A stretch of DNA of 64,000 bases from Flavobacterium indicum GPTSA100-9 = DSM 17447 (GCF_000455605.1 NC_017025.1:1798001-1862000), one strand, 5' to 3'; shown: positions 43,662 through 54,062, counted from the first letter of the stretch. Made by a program: numbers and translations. Notes: generated by a model from the letters alone, not told the origin.

Positions 43662-44957
43662 TTAATACCAACGTTTTTTGTTTTTCTTAGACGCATCGGA
43701 CTTTTTGGAATTAGAAGCTTTTTTAGCATTGCTTGTTCCTGCTGGTTTTTGTCCAGTATTTTGTTTTTTGGGATTTCTTCTATCGTTTTGCTTGGCTGTT
43801 TTTTCTTCTTCTGTATATTCTCTAAATGGAAAGGGATTGTCTTTAACTACTTTAATTTGTTGACGCGTTAATTTTTCGATGTCCTTCCAATAAGTAACTT
43901 CATCTTTTCCACAAAAAGAAATGGCCAATCCTTCGTTTCCTGCTCTACCTGTTCTTCCAATACGGTGAACGTACGTTTCAGGCACATTGGGAATATCAAA
44001 ATTAATCACGTAGGGTAACAAATCAATATCGATCCCTCGAGCAGCAATATCTGTGGCAACTAAAACCGATATTTTTTTATTTTTAAATTCATCCAACACA
44101 CGTAAACGAGCCGTCTGCGATTTATCCCCATGTATCGCTTCAGCTGTAATTTCATTCTTTTTTAATGCTTTAACCACATTATCTGCACTGTGTTTAGTTC
44201 GAACAAAAACCAACACATTCGATATTTTTTCCTCTTGAAGTAAATGAATCAACAGTTTTCGTTTATCTTCTTTTTGAACCATATAAACTTTCTGGTTCAC
44301 TTTTTCAGCCGTACTTGAAACTGGAGTAACTGAAACAAATTTTGGTTTTTTCAAAAACTGATCGGCTAATTCCCGAATAGCAGCAGGCATGGTTGCAGAA
44401 AACAATAGTGTCTGACGGTTATCTGGAGTAAGTTTAATTATTTTCTTTACATCATTTATAAAACCCATGTCTAACATTTGATCTGCTTCGTCGATTACCA
44501 AATGATGCAAATGATTTAAATCAATAAATCCTTGTTTGTGTAAATCCAATAATCGTCCTGGTGTAGCAATCAAAATATCTACTCCTTCTTTTATTTTATT
44601 TACTTGGGGTACCTGATTGACACCACCATATATCACCATAGCTTTTGTATTCATGTAACGACCATAAGTGTCAAAGCTATCTAAAATTTGATGAGCCAAT
44701 TCACGCGTTGGTGCAAGAACCAAGGTTCTAATGACTTTTCGTTTATTCTTTGATCCAACAATTGGATGCAAATAATTTAAAATAGGAATCGCAAATGCAG
44801 CGGTTTTACCTGTACCAGTTTGTGCACAACCCACCAAGTCATGTTCTTCTAATATGATAGGAATTGCTTGTTGTTGAATGGGTGTAGGCGCTACATAGTT
44901 TTCTTCTTTTAATACTTCTGTAATATTGCGATGTAATTTTAAATCTTCGAATGTCAT
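43662..44957 (-). CDS. DEAD-box RNA helicase, RhlE-like
   Basis: A 431-residue ATP-dependent RNA helicase with Q motif (PTPIQQQAIP), motif I AQTGTGKTAAF, DEAD in VIDEADQML, SAT in LLFSATMPA, and HRIGRTGRAG. The C-terminal 60 residues are basic and low in complexity (KNKKRWY end), as in RhlE-type proteins that bind RNA. Common in cold-adapted Flavobacteria. The start is well supported by a -7 element just upstream. Confidence 0.95.
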   Translation of the reverse strand: MTFEDLKLHRNITEVLKEENYVAPTPIQQQAIPIILEEHDLVGCAQTGTGKTAAFAIPILNYLHPIVGSKNKRKVIRTLVLAPTRELAHQILDSFDTYGRYMNTKAMVIYGGVNQVPQVNKIKEGVDILIATPGRLLDLHKQGFIDLNHLHHLVIDEADQMLDMGFINDVKKIIKLTPDNRQTLLFSATMPAAIRELADQFLKKPKFVSVTPVSSTAEKVNQKVYMVQKEDKRKLLIHLLQEEKISNVLVFVRTKHSADNVVKALKKNEITAEAIHGDKSQTARLRVLDEFKNKKISVLVATDIAARGIDIDLLPYVINFDIPNVPETYVHRIGRTGRAGNEGLAISFCGKDEVTYWKDIEKLTRQQIKVVKDNPFPFREYTEEEKTAKQNDRRNPKKQNTGQKPAGTSNAKKASNSKKSDASKKNKKRWY

Positions 44958-44974
44958 ATTTTAATTTTGTTGAG

Positions 44975-44982
44975 CAAAGATA
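44975..44982 (-). promoter_or_regulatory. -7 element of the helicase gene
   Basis: Minus strand TATCTTTG, 18 bases before the start at 44957. Confidence 0.6.
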
Positions 44983-45058
44983 ATCTATTTTTACTAGATG
45001 TGCATTTTTAACAAAAGATTGACATCGTCTACCCTAACTTTATTGGTAAATTAATAGC

Positions 45059-45066
45059 TATCTTTG
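45059..45066 (+). promoter_or_regulatory. -7 element of the rarD-like gene
   Basis: TATCTTTG, 13 bases before the ATG at 45080, implying a very short 5' leader. It is the same octamer as that of the divergent helicase gene. Confidence 0.6.
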
Positions 45067-45079
45067 CAAAAAAATAGCG

Positions 45080-45961
45080 ATGCAATTCAACAAATATTTC
45101 GTTTACGCCTTACTTTCATTTATTATATGGGGATTTTTCAGTTTAGCGTTAAAACCTTTACATGAATATGCTTCGCTTGATATTTTATTTTACAGGGTAT
45201 TTTTTTCGACTACTTTACTTCTGGTATTAAATTTTACACTTAGAAAAGATATAGTTTTAAACAGTTGGCAAGCTTATCTTTCCTTCACTAAAAAAGAAAA
45301 AAAACAGTTTTTAACCTTAACAATTGGAGGAGGCTTTTTATTGGTATTGAACTGGTTTTTATTTATGTATGCCGTAAATCATGTCAGTTTACAATCGGCT
45401 TCTTTTGCCTATTTAATTTGTCCAATTATTACGACCGTACTTGCTTTTTTCTTATTAAAAGAACGCTTAAAAAATTGGCAATGGGTTGCTGTTTTATTGT
45501 GTATAATCAGTTGTGCTATATTATCTTATGGTCATGTAAAAGATTTAATTTACAGTCTAATCATTGCCGTTTCATTTGCATTATACTTAATATCGCAACG
45601 TAAAAATGGTAATTTTGACAAGTTCATCATACTGACTATTCAATTGGTAATTGCATCTATTGTTTTATTGCCTTTTTATCCTGTATACGGTGGACCAATT
45701 CCTACTGAAACTTTGTTTTATACTATGATGAGTTTAATTGTGGTTTTGTTTACCATCATTCCATTGTATTTAAATTTATTTGCTTTAAAAGGGATGAATT
45801 CTTCTGCTGTGGGTATTTTGATGTATACCAATCCATTGATTCATTTCTTTTTAGCCTTATTTTATTTTAAAGAAGAAGTGCAAATTTCTCAATTGGTAGC
45901 TTATAGTTTAATTGCATTATCTATTGTTGTATTCAATTTTAGAAAGAGAAGTAATGTTTAA
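45080..45961 (+). CDS. rarD: EamA-family transporter RarD
   Basis: A 293-residue ten-helix permease. The first part (FVYALLSFIIWGFFSLALKP) and the motif AFFLLKERLKNWQW match the RarD branch of the drug/metabolite transporter superfamily. Substrate unknown. It overlaps the DUF2809 gene by eight bases. Confidence 0.85.
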   Translation: MQFNKYFVYALLSFIIWGFFSLALKPLHEYASLDILFYRVFFSTTLLLVLNFTLRKDIVLNSWQAYLSFTKKEKKQFLTLTIGGGFLLVLNWFLFMYAVNHVSLQSASFAYLICPIITTVLAFFLLKERLKNWQWVAVLLCIISCAILSYGHVKDLIYSLIIAVSFALYLISQRKNGNFDKFIILTIQLVIASIVLLPFYPVYGGPIPTETLFYTMMSLIVVLFTIIPLYLNLFALKGMNSSAVGILMYTNPLIHFFLALFYFKEEVQISQLVAYSLIALSIVVFNFRKRSNV

Positions 45962-46322
45962 CTACAACCACATTCATTTTTTCATTTTTTCTATTCTATT
46001 TATAACCGAAGTTGCTATTGCCTTATTTATTCATGACCAATTTATTAGACCCTATTTAGGTGATTATTTGGTTGTTTTTTTACTATATTATTTTACGGCA
46101 AGTTTTGTAAAAACAAAGCCAACCTATATCATTATTGGAATTCTGCTTTTCTCCTATTTAATCGAAATACTTCAATATTTGAATATTGTTGATTATTTTC
46201 AAATTAAAAATAAAATACTTCGAATAGTAATAGGAAACACTTTTTCTTATGAAGATTTGATTATTTATACTTTGGCCGGAATTTCGTTGTATTTAATTAA
46301 ATCTCGCTGTCATAAAAAATAA
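45954..46322 (+). CDS. DUF2809 membrane protein
   Basis: A 122-residue protein with four membrane segments and the DUF2809 pattern (FIRPYLGDYLVVFLLYYFTAS, LFSYLIEILQYLNI, FSYEDLIIYTLAG). The frame is open from 45912, but ATG 45954 overlaps the rarD stop in the usual eight-base coupling. Function unknown. Confidence 0.8.
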   Translation: MFNYNHIHFFIFSILFITEVAIALFIHDQFIRPYLGDYLVVFLLYYFTASFVKTKPTYIIIGILLFSYLIEILQYLNIVDYFQIKNKILRIVIGNTFSYEDLIIYTLAGISLYLIKSRCHKK

Positions 46323-46326
46323 AAAA

Positions 46327-46342
46327 TGTCAGTTTGTCAGTT
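46327..46342 (+). repeat. tandem TGTCAGTT upstream of dnaK
   Basis: TGTCAGTT occurs twice back to back, with an inverted TGACA at 46369-46373. These lie 51 to 66 bases before a sigma-54-like promoter and could be activator sites. Confidence 0.5.
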
Positions 46343-46392
46343 ATTTTTAAAACTAATTTATTAAAATATGACAATTTAAAGTTTTTTTTCAC

Positions 46393-46409
46393 TTGGCACA
46401 ACTATTGAC
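46393..46409 (+). promoter_or_regulatory. sigma-54-like promoter of dnaK
   Basis: TTGGCAC, five bases, TTGAC: the -24 box is intact with GG at 46395-46396, the -12 box has G at 46407 but A instead of C at 46408. Spacing between the two G positions is 12, as required. No TAnnTTTG element is better placed. Confidence 0.45.
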
Positions 46410-46465
46410 TATATCGAATCGTGCATCGCACAGTTCACTCCTAGAGGAACTATCAAAAAAGAATT

Positions 46466-46473
46466 AAAAGGAG
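46466..46473 (+). promoter_or_regulatory. Shine-Dalgarno-like site of dnaK
   Basis: AAAAGGAG lies eight bases before the ATG at 46482. Such sites are rare in Bacteroidota and are not seen before most genes here. Confidence 0.55.
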
Positions 46474-46481
46474 AAAATATT

Positions 46482-48368
46482 ATGAGTAAAATTATTGGAA
46501 TTGACTTAGGTACAACCAACTCATGTGTGGCAGTAATGGAAGGTGGAGAACCAGTAGTAATTGCCAACGCAGAAGGAAAACGTACAACACCATCAGTAAT
46601 CGCATTTGTTGAAGGTGGAGAAATTAAAGTAGGTGATCCTGCAAAAAGACAAGCAGTAACCAACCCTACAAAAACTATTGCTTCAATTAAACGTTTCATG
46701 GGTAACAAATACTCTGAAAGCGCGAAAGAAGCATCAACTGTTGCCTATAAAGTGGTAAAAGGTGACAACGATACACCAAGAGTAGATATCGATGGTCGTT
46801 TGTATACACCACAAGAATTATCAGCAATGACACTTCAAAAAATGAAGAAAACTGCTGAAGATTATTTAGGAACTACAGTAACACAAGCCGTTATTACTGT
46901 TCCGGCTTATTTTAATGACGCACAACGTCAGGCTACTAAAGAAGCAGGACAAATTGCAGGTTTAGAAGTAATGCGTATAATTAACGAACCTACAGCTGCT
47001 GCATTAGCTTATGGATTAGACAAAGCTGGTAAAGATCAAAAAATCGCAGTTTATGACTTAGGTGGTGGTACATTTGATATCTCTATCTTAGAATTAGGAG
47101 ACGGTGTATTTGAAGTATTATCAACTAACGGGGATACACACTTAGGAGGTGATGATTTTGACCAAGTGATAATTGATTGGTTGGCAAATGAATTCAATGC
47201 TGCTGAAGGTGTAGATTTACGTAAAGACCCAATGGCTTTACAACGTTTAAAAGAAGCTGCTGAAAAAGCTAAAATTGAGTTATCTTCTTCTGCTCAAACA
47301 GAAATTAACTTACCTTATGTAACAGCTACTGCTTCAGGTCCTAAACACTTAGTACAAACGTTAACTCGTTCTAAGTTTGAGCAATTAGCGCACGAATTAG
47401 TAAAACGTTCTATGGACCCTGTGGCTAAAGCATTAAAAGATGCTGGATTATCAACTTCAGATATTGATGAAGTAATCTTAGTGGGTGGTTCAACACGTAT
47501 TCCTGTAATTCAGGAAGAAGTTGAGAAATTCTTTGGAAAAAAACCATCAAAAGGAGTTAACCCTGATGAAGTAGTTGCTATTGGAGCTGCCATTCAAGGA
47601 GGTGTTTTAACAGGAGATGTAAAAGATGTATTATTATTAGACGTAACGCCTTTATCTTTAGGAATTGAAACTATGGGTGGTGTTATGACTAAATTAATCG
47701 AAGCTAATACAACGATTCCTACTAAAAAATCACAAGTATTCTCAACAGCTGCAGATAACCAGCCATCAGTAGAAATTCACGTGTTACAAGGAGAAAGACC
47801 TATGGCAAACGATAACAAAACAATTGGACGTTTCCATTTAGACGGTATTCCACCAGCACAAAGAGGAGTTCCTCAAATTGAAGTTACTTTTGATATTGAC
47901 GCTAACGGAATCATTAAAGTTTCGGCAACAGATAAAGGTACTGGAAAATCTCATGACATTAGAATTGAAGCTTCTTCTGGATTAACACAAGAAGAAATTG
48001 AAAAAATGAGAAAAGAAGCTGAGATGAATGCTGAAGCAGATAAAGCCGCTATGGAAAAAGCTTCTAAATTAAATGAAGCGGATAGCATGATTTTCCAAAC
48101 TGAAAAACAATTATCTGAATTTGGTGATAAATTATCAGAAGGTAATAAATCAAATATATCTGCTGCTTTAGAAGAATTGAAAAAAGCTTACGAAACAAAA
48201 GATGTGGCAACAATTCAACCAGCATTGGATAAAATCAATGAAGCTTGGAAAGCTGCATCTGAAGAAATGTATAAAGCACAAGCTGAAGGACAAGGTGCTC
48301 CTCAAGCAGAACCAACAAATGAAAGTGGAGACACTACACAAGATGTTGATTTTGAGGAAGTAAAATAA
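46482..48368 (+). CDS. dnaK: molecular chaperone DnaK (Hsp70)
   Basis: A 628-residue Hsp70 with nucleotide motif [19 protein letters not shown], phosphate 2 site [13 protein letters not shown], adenosine site [12 protein letters not shown], substrate domain, and helical lid; it ends in the usual acidic tail (DVDFEEVK). It folds proteins with DnaJ and GrpE, neither of which is adjacent. A strong terminator follows. Confidence 0.98.
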   Translation: MSKIIGIDLGTTNSCVAVMEGGEPVVIANAEGKRTTPSVIAFVEGGEIKVGDPAKRQAVTNPTKTIASIKRFMGNKYSESAKEASTVAYKVVKGDNDTPRVDIDGRLYTPQELSAMTLQKMKKTAEDYLGTTVTQAVITVPAYFNDAQRQATKEAGQIAGLEVMRIINEPTAAALAYGLDKAGKDQKIAVYDLGGGTFDISILELGDGVFEVLSTNGDTHLGGDDFDQVIIDWLANEFNAAEGVDLRKDPMALQRLKEAAEKAKIELSSSAQTEINLPYVTATASGPKHLVQTLTRSKFEQLAHELVKRSMDPVAKALKDAGLSTSDIDEVILVGGSTRIPVIQEEVEKFFGKKPSKGVNPDEVVAIGAAIQGGVLTGDVKDVLLLDVTPLSLGIETMGGVMTKLIEANTTIPTKKSQVFSTAADNQPSVEIHVLQGERPMANDNKTIGRFHLDGIPPAQRGVPQIEVTFDIDANGIIKVSATDKGTGKSHDIRIEASSGLTQEEIEKMRKEAEMNAEADKAAMEKASKLNEADSMIFQTEKQLSEFGDKLSEGNKSNISAALEELKKAYETKDVATIQPALDKINEAWKAASEEMYKAQAEGQGAPQAEPTNESGDTTQDVDFEEVK

Positions 48369-48390
48369 TATATCACAAAATATATTTCAA

Positions 48391-48421
48391 AAAACCGAGT
48401 TAAATTTTTTAACTCGGTTTT
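48391..48421 (+). terminator. intrinsic terminator of dnaK
   Basis: AAAACCGAGTTAAA, 3-base loop, TTTAACTCGGTTTT, with six T in all after GG. A perfect 14-bp stem. Confidence 0.92.
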
Positions 48422-48473
48422 TTATTTTAAAATAATTTGTATATTGAGAAACCAATTTACAACTATAAAAGAT

Positions 48474-49064
48474 ATGAAAAACCTAGTAATTGCATTACTA
48501 ATTGCATTAGTCTCTACTACAACTTTTGCACAAAAAGGAAAAACAGCTACTAGTTCTTCCTCTTTAGCTTCATTTGAAAATTTAAAAGCAGAAATAATAT
48601 CTGAAGGGGGAAAACAAAAATTAGCTATAATTATTGATAATGCAGGAAAAAAAGAAAATGTAATTCTTAAAGAGTTAACTACAAAAGATAAAGCCCAACA
48701 ACCCACTAATTTTAAAATCTCAAGTTTTACAGTGTCTGGTGTTAAATTGTATCATTTTACGTATACAGAAAACATTAAAACAGAAACCAAATTAAAAAAA
48801 GAGAATGCGTTAGTTACAACTAATGAAATTTGGGATTTTTCATCTACTAAAGTAAAAATATTAGGTAACATTCAAACAGTATCTAACATCAAAGAAATTA
48901 AACAATTAGGAAAATCTGCTGCTACAGAAACTGTTGAAAAAACAAGAAGAGAAGGTTTTGAATTTACATTAACTAAAGATTACGAGGTACATTTATCAAC
49001 AAAAAATCAATTAAATAAATATAAATTCAACCCTCAAACTAGAAGATACGACCCTAAAAAATAA
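48474..49064 (+). CDS. hypothetical exported protein
   Basis: A 196-residue protein with signal peptide MKNLVIALLIALVSTTTFA. The mature part is lysine-rich with a beta-like pattern and no motif I know; the last 15 residues (KYKFNPQTRRYDPKK) are basic. An upstream ATG at 48444 would add ten residues before the signal peptide and is less likely. It stands alone between two terminators. Confidence 0.7.
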   Translation: MKNLVIALLIALVSTTTFAQKGKTATSSSSLASFENLKAEIISEGGKQKLAIIIDNAGKKENVILKELTTKDKAQQPTNFKISSFTVSGVKLYHFTYTENIKTETKLKKENALVTTNEIWDFSSTKVKILGNIQTVSNIKEIKQLGKSAATETVEKTRREGFEFTLTKDYEVHLSTKNQLNKYKFNPQTRRYDPKK

Positions 49065-49086
49065 AACTTCATACTTAATTTTGAAA

Positions 49087-49119
49087 AAAGAGTAGCAAGT
49101 AATTGTTGCTCTTTTTTTT
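49087..49119 (+). terminator. intrinsic terminator
   Basis: AAAGAGTAGCAA, GTAA loop, TTGTTGCTCTTTTTTTT; 12-bp stem with two G-T pairs and a T run, 22 bases after the hypothetical gene. Confidence 0.8.
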
Positions 49120-49166
49120 ATGCATGCATAGTATTTTTTTTTATATTTGAGAAAATATTTAGAAAA

Positions 49167-50114
49167 ATGAAAAAAGCTACTTTAACTGAACTATTACAGA
49201 TAAAACATCCTATAATAATGGCTCCTATGTTTTTAGTTTCCAATACGAAAATGGTTATTGAAGGCATGAAGAATGGCGTTGCTGGTTGTATACCTGCCTT
49301 AAATTATAGAACAATTGAAGAACTTCAAATGGCTATTAAGGAATTAAAAGCGGCAAAAGTTGAGGGTGGCAGTTATGGATTTAATCTAATTGTAAACAAA
49401 TCAAACATAAAATACAAAGAGCAATTACGTGTTCTTTGTGAGGAAAAAGTAGATTTCATCATTACTTCACTTGGAAGTCCAGAAGAGACCATTAAAGAAG
49501 CTCATAAACATGGTGTAAAAGTTTTTTGTGATGTGACCGACTTAAATTTTGCTAAAAAAGTAGAAAGTTGTGGTGCTGATGCATTAATTGCAGTAAACAA
49601 TCAGGCTGGCGGGCACAGAGGGGAGATCGATCCAGAGCAATTAATTAAAATGTTAAATGAAGGTACTTCCCTACCTGTTATTTCAGCAGGTGGTGTTGGA
49701 AACAAAGCCGATATAGATAAAATGTTAAATTTTGGAGCTATTGGTGTTTCAGTAGGAAGTCCGTTTATTGCTTCGGAGGAATCTGGTGTCTCTAAAGAAT
49801 ACAAACAAGCTTGTGTAGATTATGGAGCAAAAGATATTGTCGTAACCGAACGCATTTCTGGCACTCCATGTACTGTGATTAACACTCCCTATGTTCAAAA
49901 AGTTGGGACGAAACAACCTTGGATTGAACGCATTCTAAACAAGAATAAGAAATTAAAAAAATGGGTTAAAATGTTTCGCTTTTATGTTGGTATGAAAGCC
50001 ACTGAAAAAGCCGCTACAGAAGTGACCTATAAAACGGTGTGGGTGGCCGGACCCAGTATTGAAACGACCCATGCAATAGAACCGATAGCAGAAATTATAA
50101 AAAAATTCATTTAA
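49167..50114 (+). CDS. nitronate monooxygenase family flavoprotein
   Basis: A 315-residue FMN TIM barrel of the 2-nitropropane dioxygenase type: IKHPIIMAPMFLVSNTK, VNNQAGGHRGEID, VISAGGVGNKADI, VGSPFIASEES. It oxidises nitronates or related compounds. True substrate unclear. It begins after a terminator and is followed by a TSUP gene on the same strand. Confidence 0.88.
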   Translation: MKKATLTELLQIKHPIIMAPMFLVSNTKMVIEGMKNGVAGCIPALNYRTIEELQMAIKELKAAKVEGGSYGFNLIVNKSNIKYKEQLRVLCEEKVDFIITSLGSPEETIKEAHKHGVKVFCDVTDLNFAKKVESCGADALIAVNNQAGGHRGEIDPEQLIKMLNEGTSLPVISAGGVGNKADIDKMLNFGAIGVSVGSPFIASEESGVSKEYKQACVDYGAKDIVVTERISGTPCTVINTPYVQKVGTKQPWIERILNKNKKLKKWVKMFRFYVGMKATEKAATEVTYKTVWVAGPSIETTHAIEPIAEIIKKFI

Positions 50115-50162
50115 AATATTCTTACTTATAACTATTCATTATATTTAGCCAAATTAGTTATA

Positions 50163-50891
50163 ATGGAATTTTTAATTTATTTTATTGTATTAGCCTTATT
50201 AGCAGAAATAATTGGAACGGTTGGTGGATTTGGTTCTTCCATGTTGTTTATTCCAATAGCTAGTTATTTTCTTGATTTTCATGTAGTTTTAGGCATAACG
50301 GCTATTTATCATGTTTCGAGTAATTTGTCAAAAATATATTTTTTCAAAGAAGGATTTGATAAAAAATTACTTTTAGAAGTAGGTATTCCCTCCGTTCTTT
50401 TTGTGTTGATTGGTGCCTTTTTAAGCAAATTTGTTTCTGGCAAAACCTTAGAATTTATTTTAGCCATTTTCCTCATTCTACTGAGTGTTTTGCTCTTAAT
50501 TTTCAAAAATTTCATCATAAAACCTACAACATCAAATTCAGTTATTGGTGGAGCTTTATCTGGATTTATTGCTGGATTATTGGGGACGGGTGGTGCAATT
50601 CGCGGAATTGTATTAAGTTCATATAGTTTAAAACCTAATTTATTTATCGCTACCTCAGCAATGATCGATTTAGGAATTGATGTAAGCCGAAGTATCGTTT
50701 ATACCTCAAATGGATTTTTACAAAAAAAATACATATATCTCATCCCAATTTTAATAGTTATCAGTATTGTTGGGACGTATATTGGAAAAAGAATTGTCAA
50801 TTTACTAACTGAAAAGCAATTTAAAACGACTGTCCTCTTTTTAATTTTAGCGACCGGAATTTTTACATTAATTAAAAGTTTTAATTCTTAG
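50163..50891 (+). CDS. TSUP/TauE-SafE family permease
   Basis: A 242-residue protein with about eight helices and the TSUP pattern (EIIGTVGGFGSSMLFIPIAS in the first repeat, GLLGTGGAIRGIVLSS in the second). Members move sulfite, sulfonates or related organic anions. Its end overlaps the convergent apbE end by 11 bases. Confidence 0.88.
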   Translation: MEFLIYFIVLALLAEIIGTVGGFGSSMLFIPIASYFLDFHVVLGITAIYHVSSNLSKIYFFKEGFDKKLLLEVGIPSVLFVLIGAFLSKFVSGKTLEFILAIFLILLSVLLLIFKNFIIKPTTSNSVIGGALSGFIAGLLGTGGAIRGIVLSSYSLKPNLFIATSAMIDLGIDVSRSIVYTSNGFLQKKYIYLIPILIVISIVGTYIGKRIVNLLTEKQFKTTVLFLILATGIFTLIKSFNS

Positions 50892-51867
50892 TAAATTTAC
50901 TTTTTTTAAAATTTTTAGAATAAATAATTTTTCCTTTATCCGTTATAATTAAGGCACAATACTCAGGATTTAATTCTAGTAATTTTAGTCCTTCCTCCAC
51001 GCCCAACACCATAATAGAAGTACTGTACCCATTGGCTATTTCAGCACTTGGACCAAAAACCGTGGCACTACAAATACCGGTCGAAGGATACCCTGTTTTG
51101 GGATTGATAATATGTGAATAACGCTGTCCGTTTATTTCGGCAAATTTCTCATAATTCCCTGAAGTAGTAACGGCATAGCGCTTTAATTTTACGATTTTTA
51201 CAAAATCTTCTGTTTCAAATGGATTCGTAATTCCGATAGTCCAATACGAATGATCGACTTGTTTTCCCCAAGTTGTTAAATCGCCCGAAGCATTTATGAT
51301 TCCGGCTTTAACTCCTTTTAATTCAAGTAATTTTCTGGCTTGATCTGCTGCATACCCTTTCCCTATTGAACCAAAACCAATTTTCATACCCGTTTTTTTC
51401 AAAAAAAGAGTTGAATTAATAGTATCAATCTCTATGTTTCTGTAATCTACTTTTTCAACAGACTTTTGTATTGCTTCTTCAGAAGGCAAAGCTGTCATTG
51501 TTCCGTCAAATTTCCAAATTTTATCCATAGCAACAATGCTAATATCAAAAGCCCCTTGCGTAATAGTTGAAAAATGCAGAGCCGATTGAGTCAATCGAAG
51601 CACTTCTTGGTCTACTTTAACTGGTTTAATTCCAGCATTTCGATTCACTTCTGAAATTTGTGTTTGTGGTCGCCATTCCGAAATTAAATTCTCAATTCGT
51701 TCAATCTCAGCAATTGCTTCATCAATATAATTTTCAGCACTTAATGAATCATTTGCAACAATAGTTATATCAAAACGACTTCCCATTAAAGTCACTGCGC
51801 GATGTCGTTGTACTTGTGCATTTACAGTAACAGAAAGTAACAACAAAAGAAATGAGAAATACTTCAT
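50881..51867 (-). CDS. apbE: FAD:protein FMN transferase ApbE
   Basis: A 328-residue exported flavin transferase: signal peptide MKYFSFLLLLLSVTVNA, then FDISIVAMDKIWKFDG, GFGSIGKGYAADQARKL and the ASGDLTTWG region. It links FMN covalently to Thr/Ser of target proteins outside the cytosol. The DUF2271 protein two genes upstream carries a fitting target site. The ATG at 51867 shares one base with the upstream stop; a longer frame to 51876 is unlikely. Confidence 0.94.
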   Translation of the reverse strand: MKYFSFLLLLLSVTVNAQVQRHRAVTLMGSRFDITIVANDSLSAENYIDEAIAEIERIENLISEWRPQTQISEVNRNAGIKPVKVDQEVLRLTQSALHFSTITQGAFDISIVAMDKIWKFDGTMTALPSEEAIQKSVEKVDYRNIEIDTINSTLFLKKTGMKIGFGSIGKGYAADQARKLLELKGVKAGIINASGDLTTWGKQVDHSYWTIGITNPFETEDFVKIVKLKRYAVTTSGNYEKFAEINGQRYSHIINPKTGYPSTGICSATVFGPSAEIANGYSTSIMVLGVEEGLKLLELNPEYCALIITDKGKIIYSKNFKKSKFTKN

Positions 51868-54062
51868 TAGTAACAATCGGTTAAAATTTGTCCCTTTTTT
51901 AAATAGAAATCAAAATTATGTTTTGTTCTCACTTCACAAATTTTCTTCAATTCCTCAAGTACATCATTTTGCATTGCAATTGAGCCACAAATCATGACAG
52001 TTCCTCCATTTTGTAGGGAAGTTGCAATTGTATTAGCTTCTTTTGCAACTAAGTGAGTAACGTAACACGAATTTCCTTCACGAGATAAGGCTAAATGAAA
52101 CTGACTTAAATAACCAAAAGAAATATAATCTCTTGCTTTAGCTTTAAACTCCGAAACTAAAGCGGTTTCTTTTCTATACCCAATAAATAAATGAATTGGT
52201 ATTTTTTTGCTATTAGAATGAATCAAACCTAAAAAAGGGGCAATTCCTGTTCCGTTTCCAATTAATATCAGTTCCTTATTTACAGGTGGATGAAACGTTT
52301 TATTTTCAATGATTCGTGCTTTAAAAACAGAACCGATATTTAAATCATACATAAATCCTGACCCCAATCCCTTTTCGTGTAACTTAATTACTAGTTGAAT
52401 GTTTTCATCAACTTTCCCAATAGAATACAAGCGTTCTTTACCTTCATTTCCTGGATAAATGGCTAATAAATCTCCCGATTGAAACTTAAGTTTCTTTTTC
52501 GGTTTTAAACTCAAAACATATGTTTGACAATCATCTAAAATGGTTGTTTTAGCAATAACACTAAATTCTTGTAATTCCTTAGGTTGATTGATATAGAGTG
52601 CTGGGGTGGTACTTATTTCCGATTGATTTATTGCATTATAAGCTTTTATCCAAGAAATAAAATCAGCAACTGATTTATCGTTTATGGTATGTAATTCAAC
52701 TAACGTTTCATTCCAAGATTGTTGTTTTACAAGCTTTTCCACTTTTTTGGCAAATCCACAAAAATCGGGATAATTGGTAGAACCAAATCCAACAACACAC
52801 GTTTGGACTTTATTATTAAAAGTCGTTTTTTGAATTAATTTTTCAAAATTAGAAGCATTTGAAGGCGCTTCACCTAAACCGTGGGTAGCTGTAAAAATTA
52901 CAATTTGTTCCGCTTTTGGAAAATGGTTCAATTGATTCATTTCGGTCAAGAATACTTTTTTACCTGATTGAATTAACTGTGTAAAAAAAGCATTGGCAAA
53001 TCCGAGTGTACTTCCATTTTCTGAACCAACAAGAATAATTATCGTACTTTCTTCCGCTTTAAACGTATTCTTAATTTTGTTCTTCATTCTTTTGAATGAC
53101 AAAGCAAAACCTGTATAAATAAAAATCAAAATACTGATGGAAGCAATTCCTAAAACTACAGCCCAAATGGCACTACTTCTACCCGTATGCAAATCTAAAC
53201 TTAAAATCTCTAAAAGTACCGTTTTTGGATAAGTAACTTCACTTAAAATTGTTCCATCGAATTGATTTACTAAAATTTCTTTAGTAGTTAATTTGACTTT
53301 ATAAAATTCTTCAACATCGTCTGTAAATGGAAACTCAATTTTTTGAACCTCACTAAGTTTAATGGATTGAAACGATTTAAAACTTTTAATTTCTTGTTGC
53401 TCGGGTGCTTCTTTTGGAAAGCTTAATTCTTGGTGATTGATTTTAAATTCATCGAACCATTTAAAACGATTTAAAGACAAATACGTTCCAGAAATGGCAA
53501 TGATAAAGATTGGAACCAACATCCATCTTCCTGTAAAGACATGAATAAATTGATTCCAACCTTCATTAGGAATTGTGGCAAAGAACCGTTTAATTCCATG
53601 TTGACGTTGCACCACTAAGAAAAAACCAGATATAGCAATTAATAGTAATAAAAATGCGTTTATCCCGATAAAAATTCGACCGGTATCATGTAAAAACAAG
53701 GAGCGATGCAGGGACGTGACCCATTGAATAAATTCACTTTCTTTTTCTGGTTTCCCAATCACTTTACCAGTGTTTGGATTGACAATAGCCACAATTTCAT
53801 CCCCATTTTCATCTAAACCTTTCACAATTACAAATTGGTTATGAGTAACTTGTAATTCAGAAATTTCTAAAAATGAATCCTTTACAACAGGAATAACATC
53901 AGAAAGTGTTAATTCTTCAAAATTTTCCACTTTATAAGTCGGTAATTTCTGCCCTACTGCATCGGTGGCTAGAATTATTCCTGTACCAGCTGCCAATACT
54001 AAAAATAGAGAAGAAACTACTGCCAATGTAAAGTGTGCGTAGCGCCAAATGGATAATGTCAT
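51867..54062 (-). CDS. PepSY-TM / flavodoxin / FNR fusion reductase
   Basis: A 731-residue fusion. N-terminal PepSY-TM part with about four helices and a periplasmic loop (residues 1 to about 330), a flavodoxin-like FMN domain (ILVGSENGSTLGFANAFF, TATHGLGEAP), and a ferredoxin-NADP-reductase module (RLYSIGK for FAD, IGNGTGIAPFLGL and MICGSIAMQNDVL for NADPH). It likely carries electrons from cytosolic NADPH across the membrane to a flavoprotein outside. apbE overlaps it by one base and DUF2271 precedes it by nine. Confidence 0.88.
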   Translation of the reverse strand: MTLSIWRYAHFTLAVVSSLFLVLAAGTGIILATDAVGQKLPTYKVENFEELTLSDVIPVVKDSFLEISELQVTHNQFVIVKGLDENGDEIVAIVNPNTGKVIGKPEKESEFIQWVTSLHRSLFLHDTGRIFIGINAFLLLLIAISGFFLVVQRQHGIKRFFATIPNEGWNQFIHVFTGRWMLVPIFIIAISGTYLSLNRFKWFDEFKINHQELSFPKEAPEQQEIKSFKSFQSIKLSEVQKIEFPFTDDVEEFYKVKLTTKEILVNQFDGTILSEVTYPKTVLLEILSLDLHTGRSSAIWAVVLGIASISILIFIYTGFALSFKRMKNKIKNTFKAEESTIIILVGSENGSTLGFANAFFTQLIQSGKKVFLTEMNQLNHFPKAEQIVIFTATHGLGEAPSNASNFEKLIQKTTFNNKVQTCVVGFGSTNYPDFCGFAKKVEKLVKQQSWNETLVELHTINDKSVADFISWIKAYNAINQSEISTTPALYINQPKELQEFSVIAKTTILDDCQTYVLSLKPKKKLKFQSGDLLAIYPGNEGKERLYSIGKVDENIQLVIKLHEKGLGSGFMYDLNIGSVFKARIIENKTFHPPVNKELILIGNGTGIAPFLGLIHSNSKKIPIHLFIGYRKETALVSEFKAKARDYISFGYLSQFHLALSREGNSCYVTHLVAKEANTIATSLQNGGTVMICGSIAMQNDVLEELKKICEVRTKHNFDFYLKKGQILTDCY

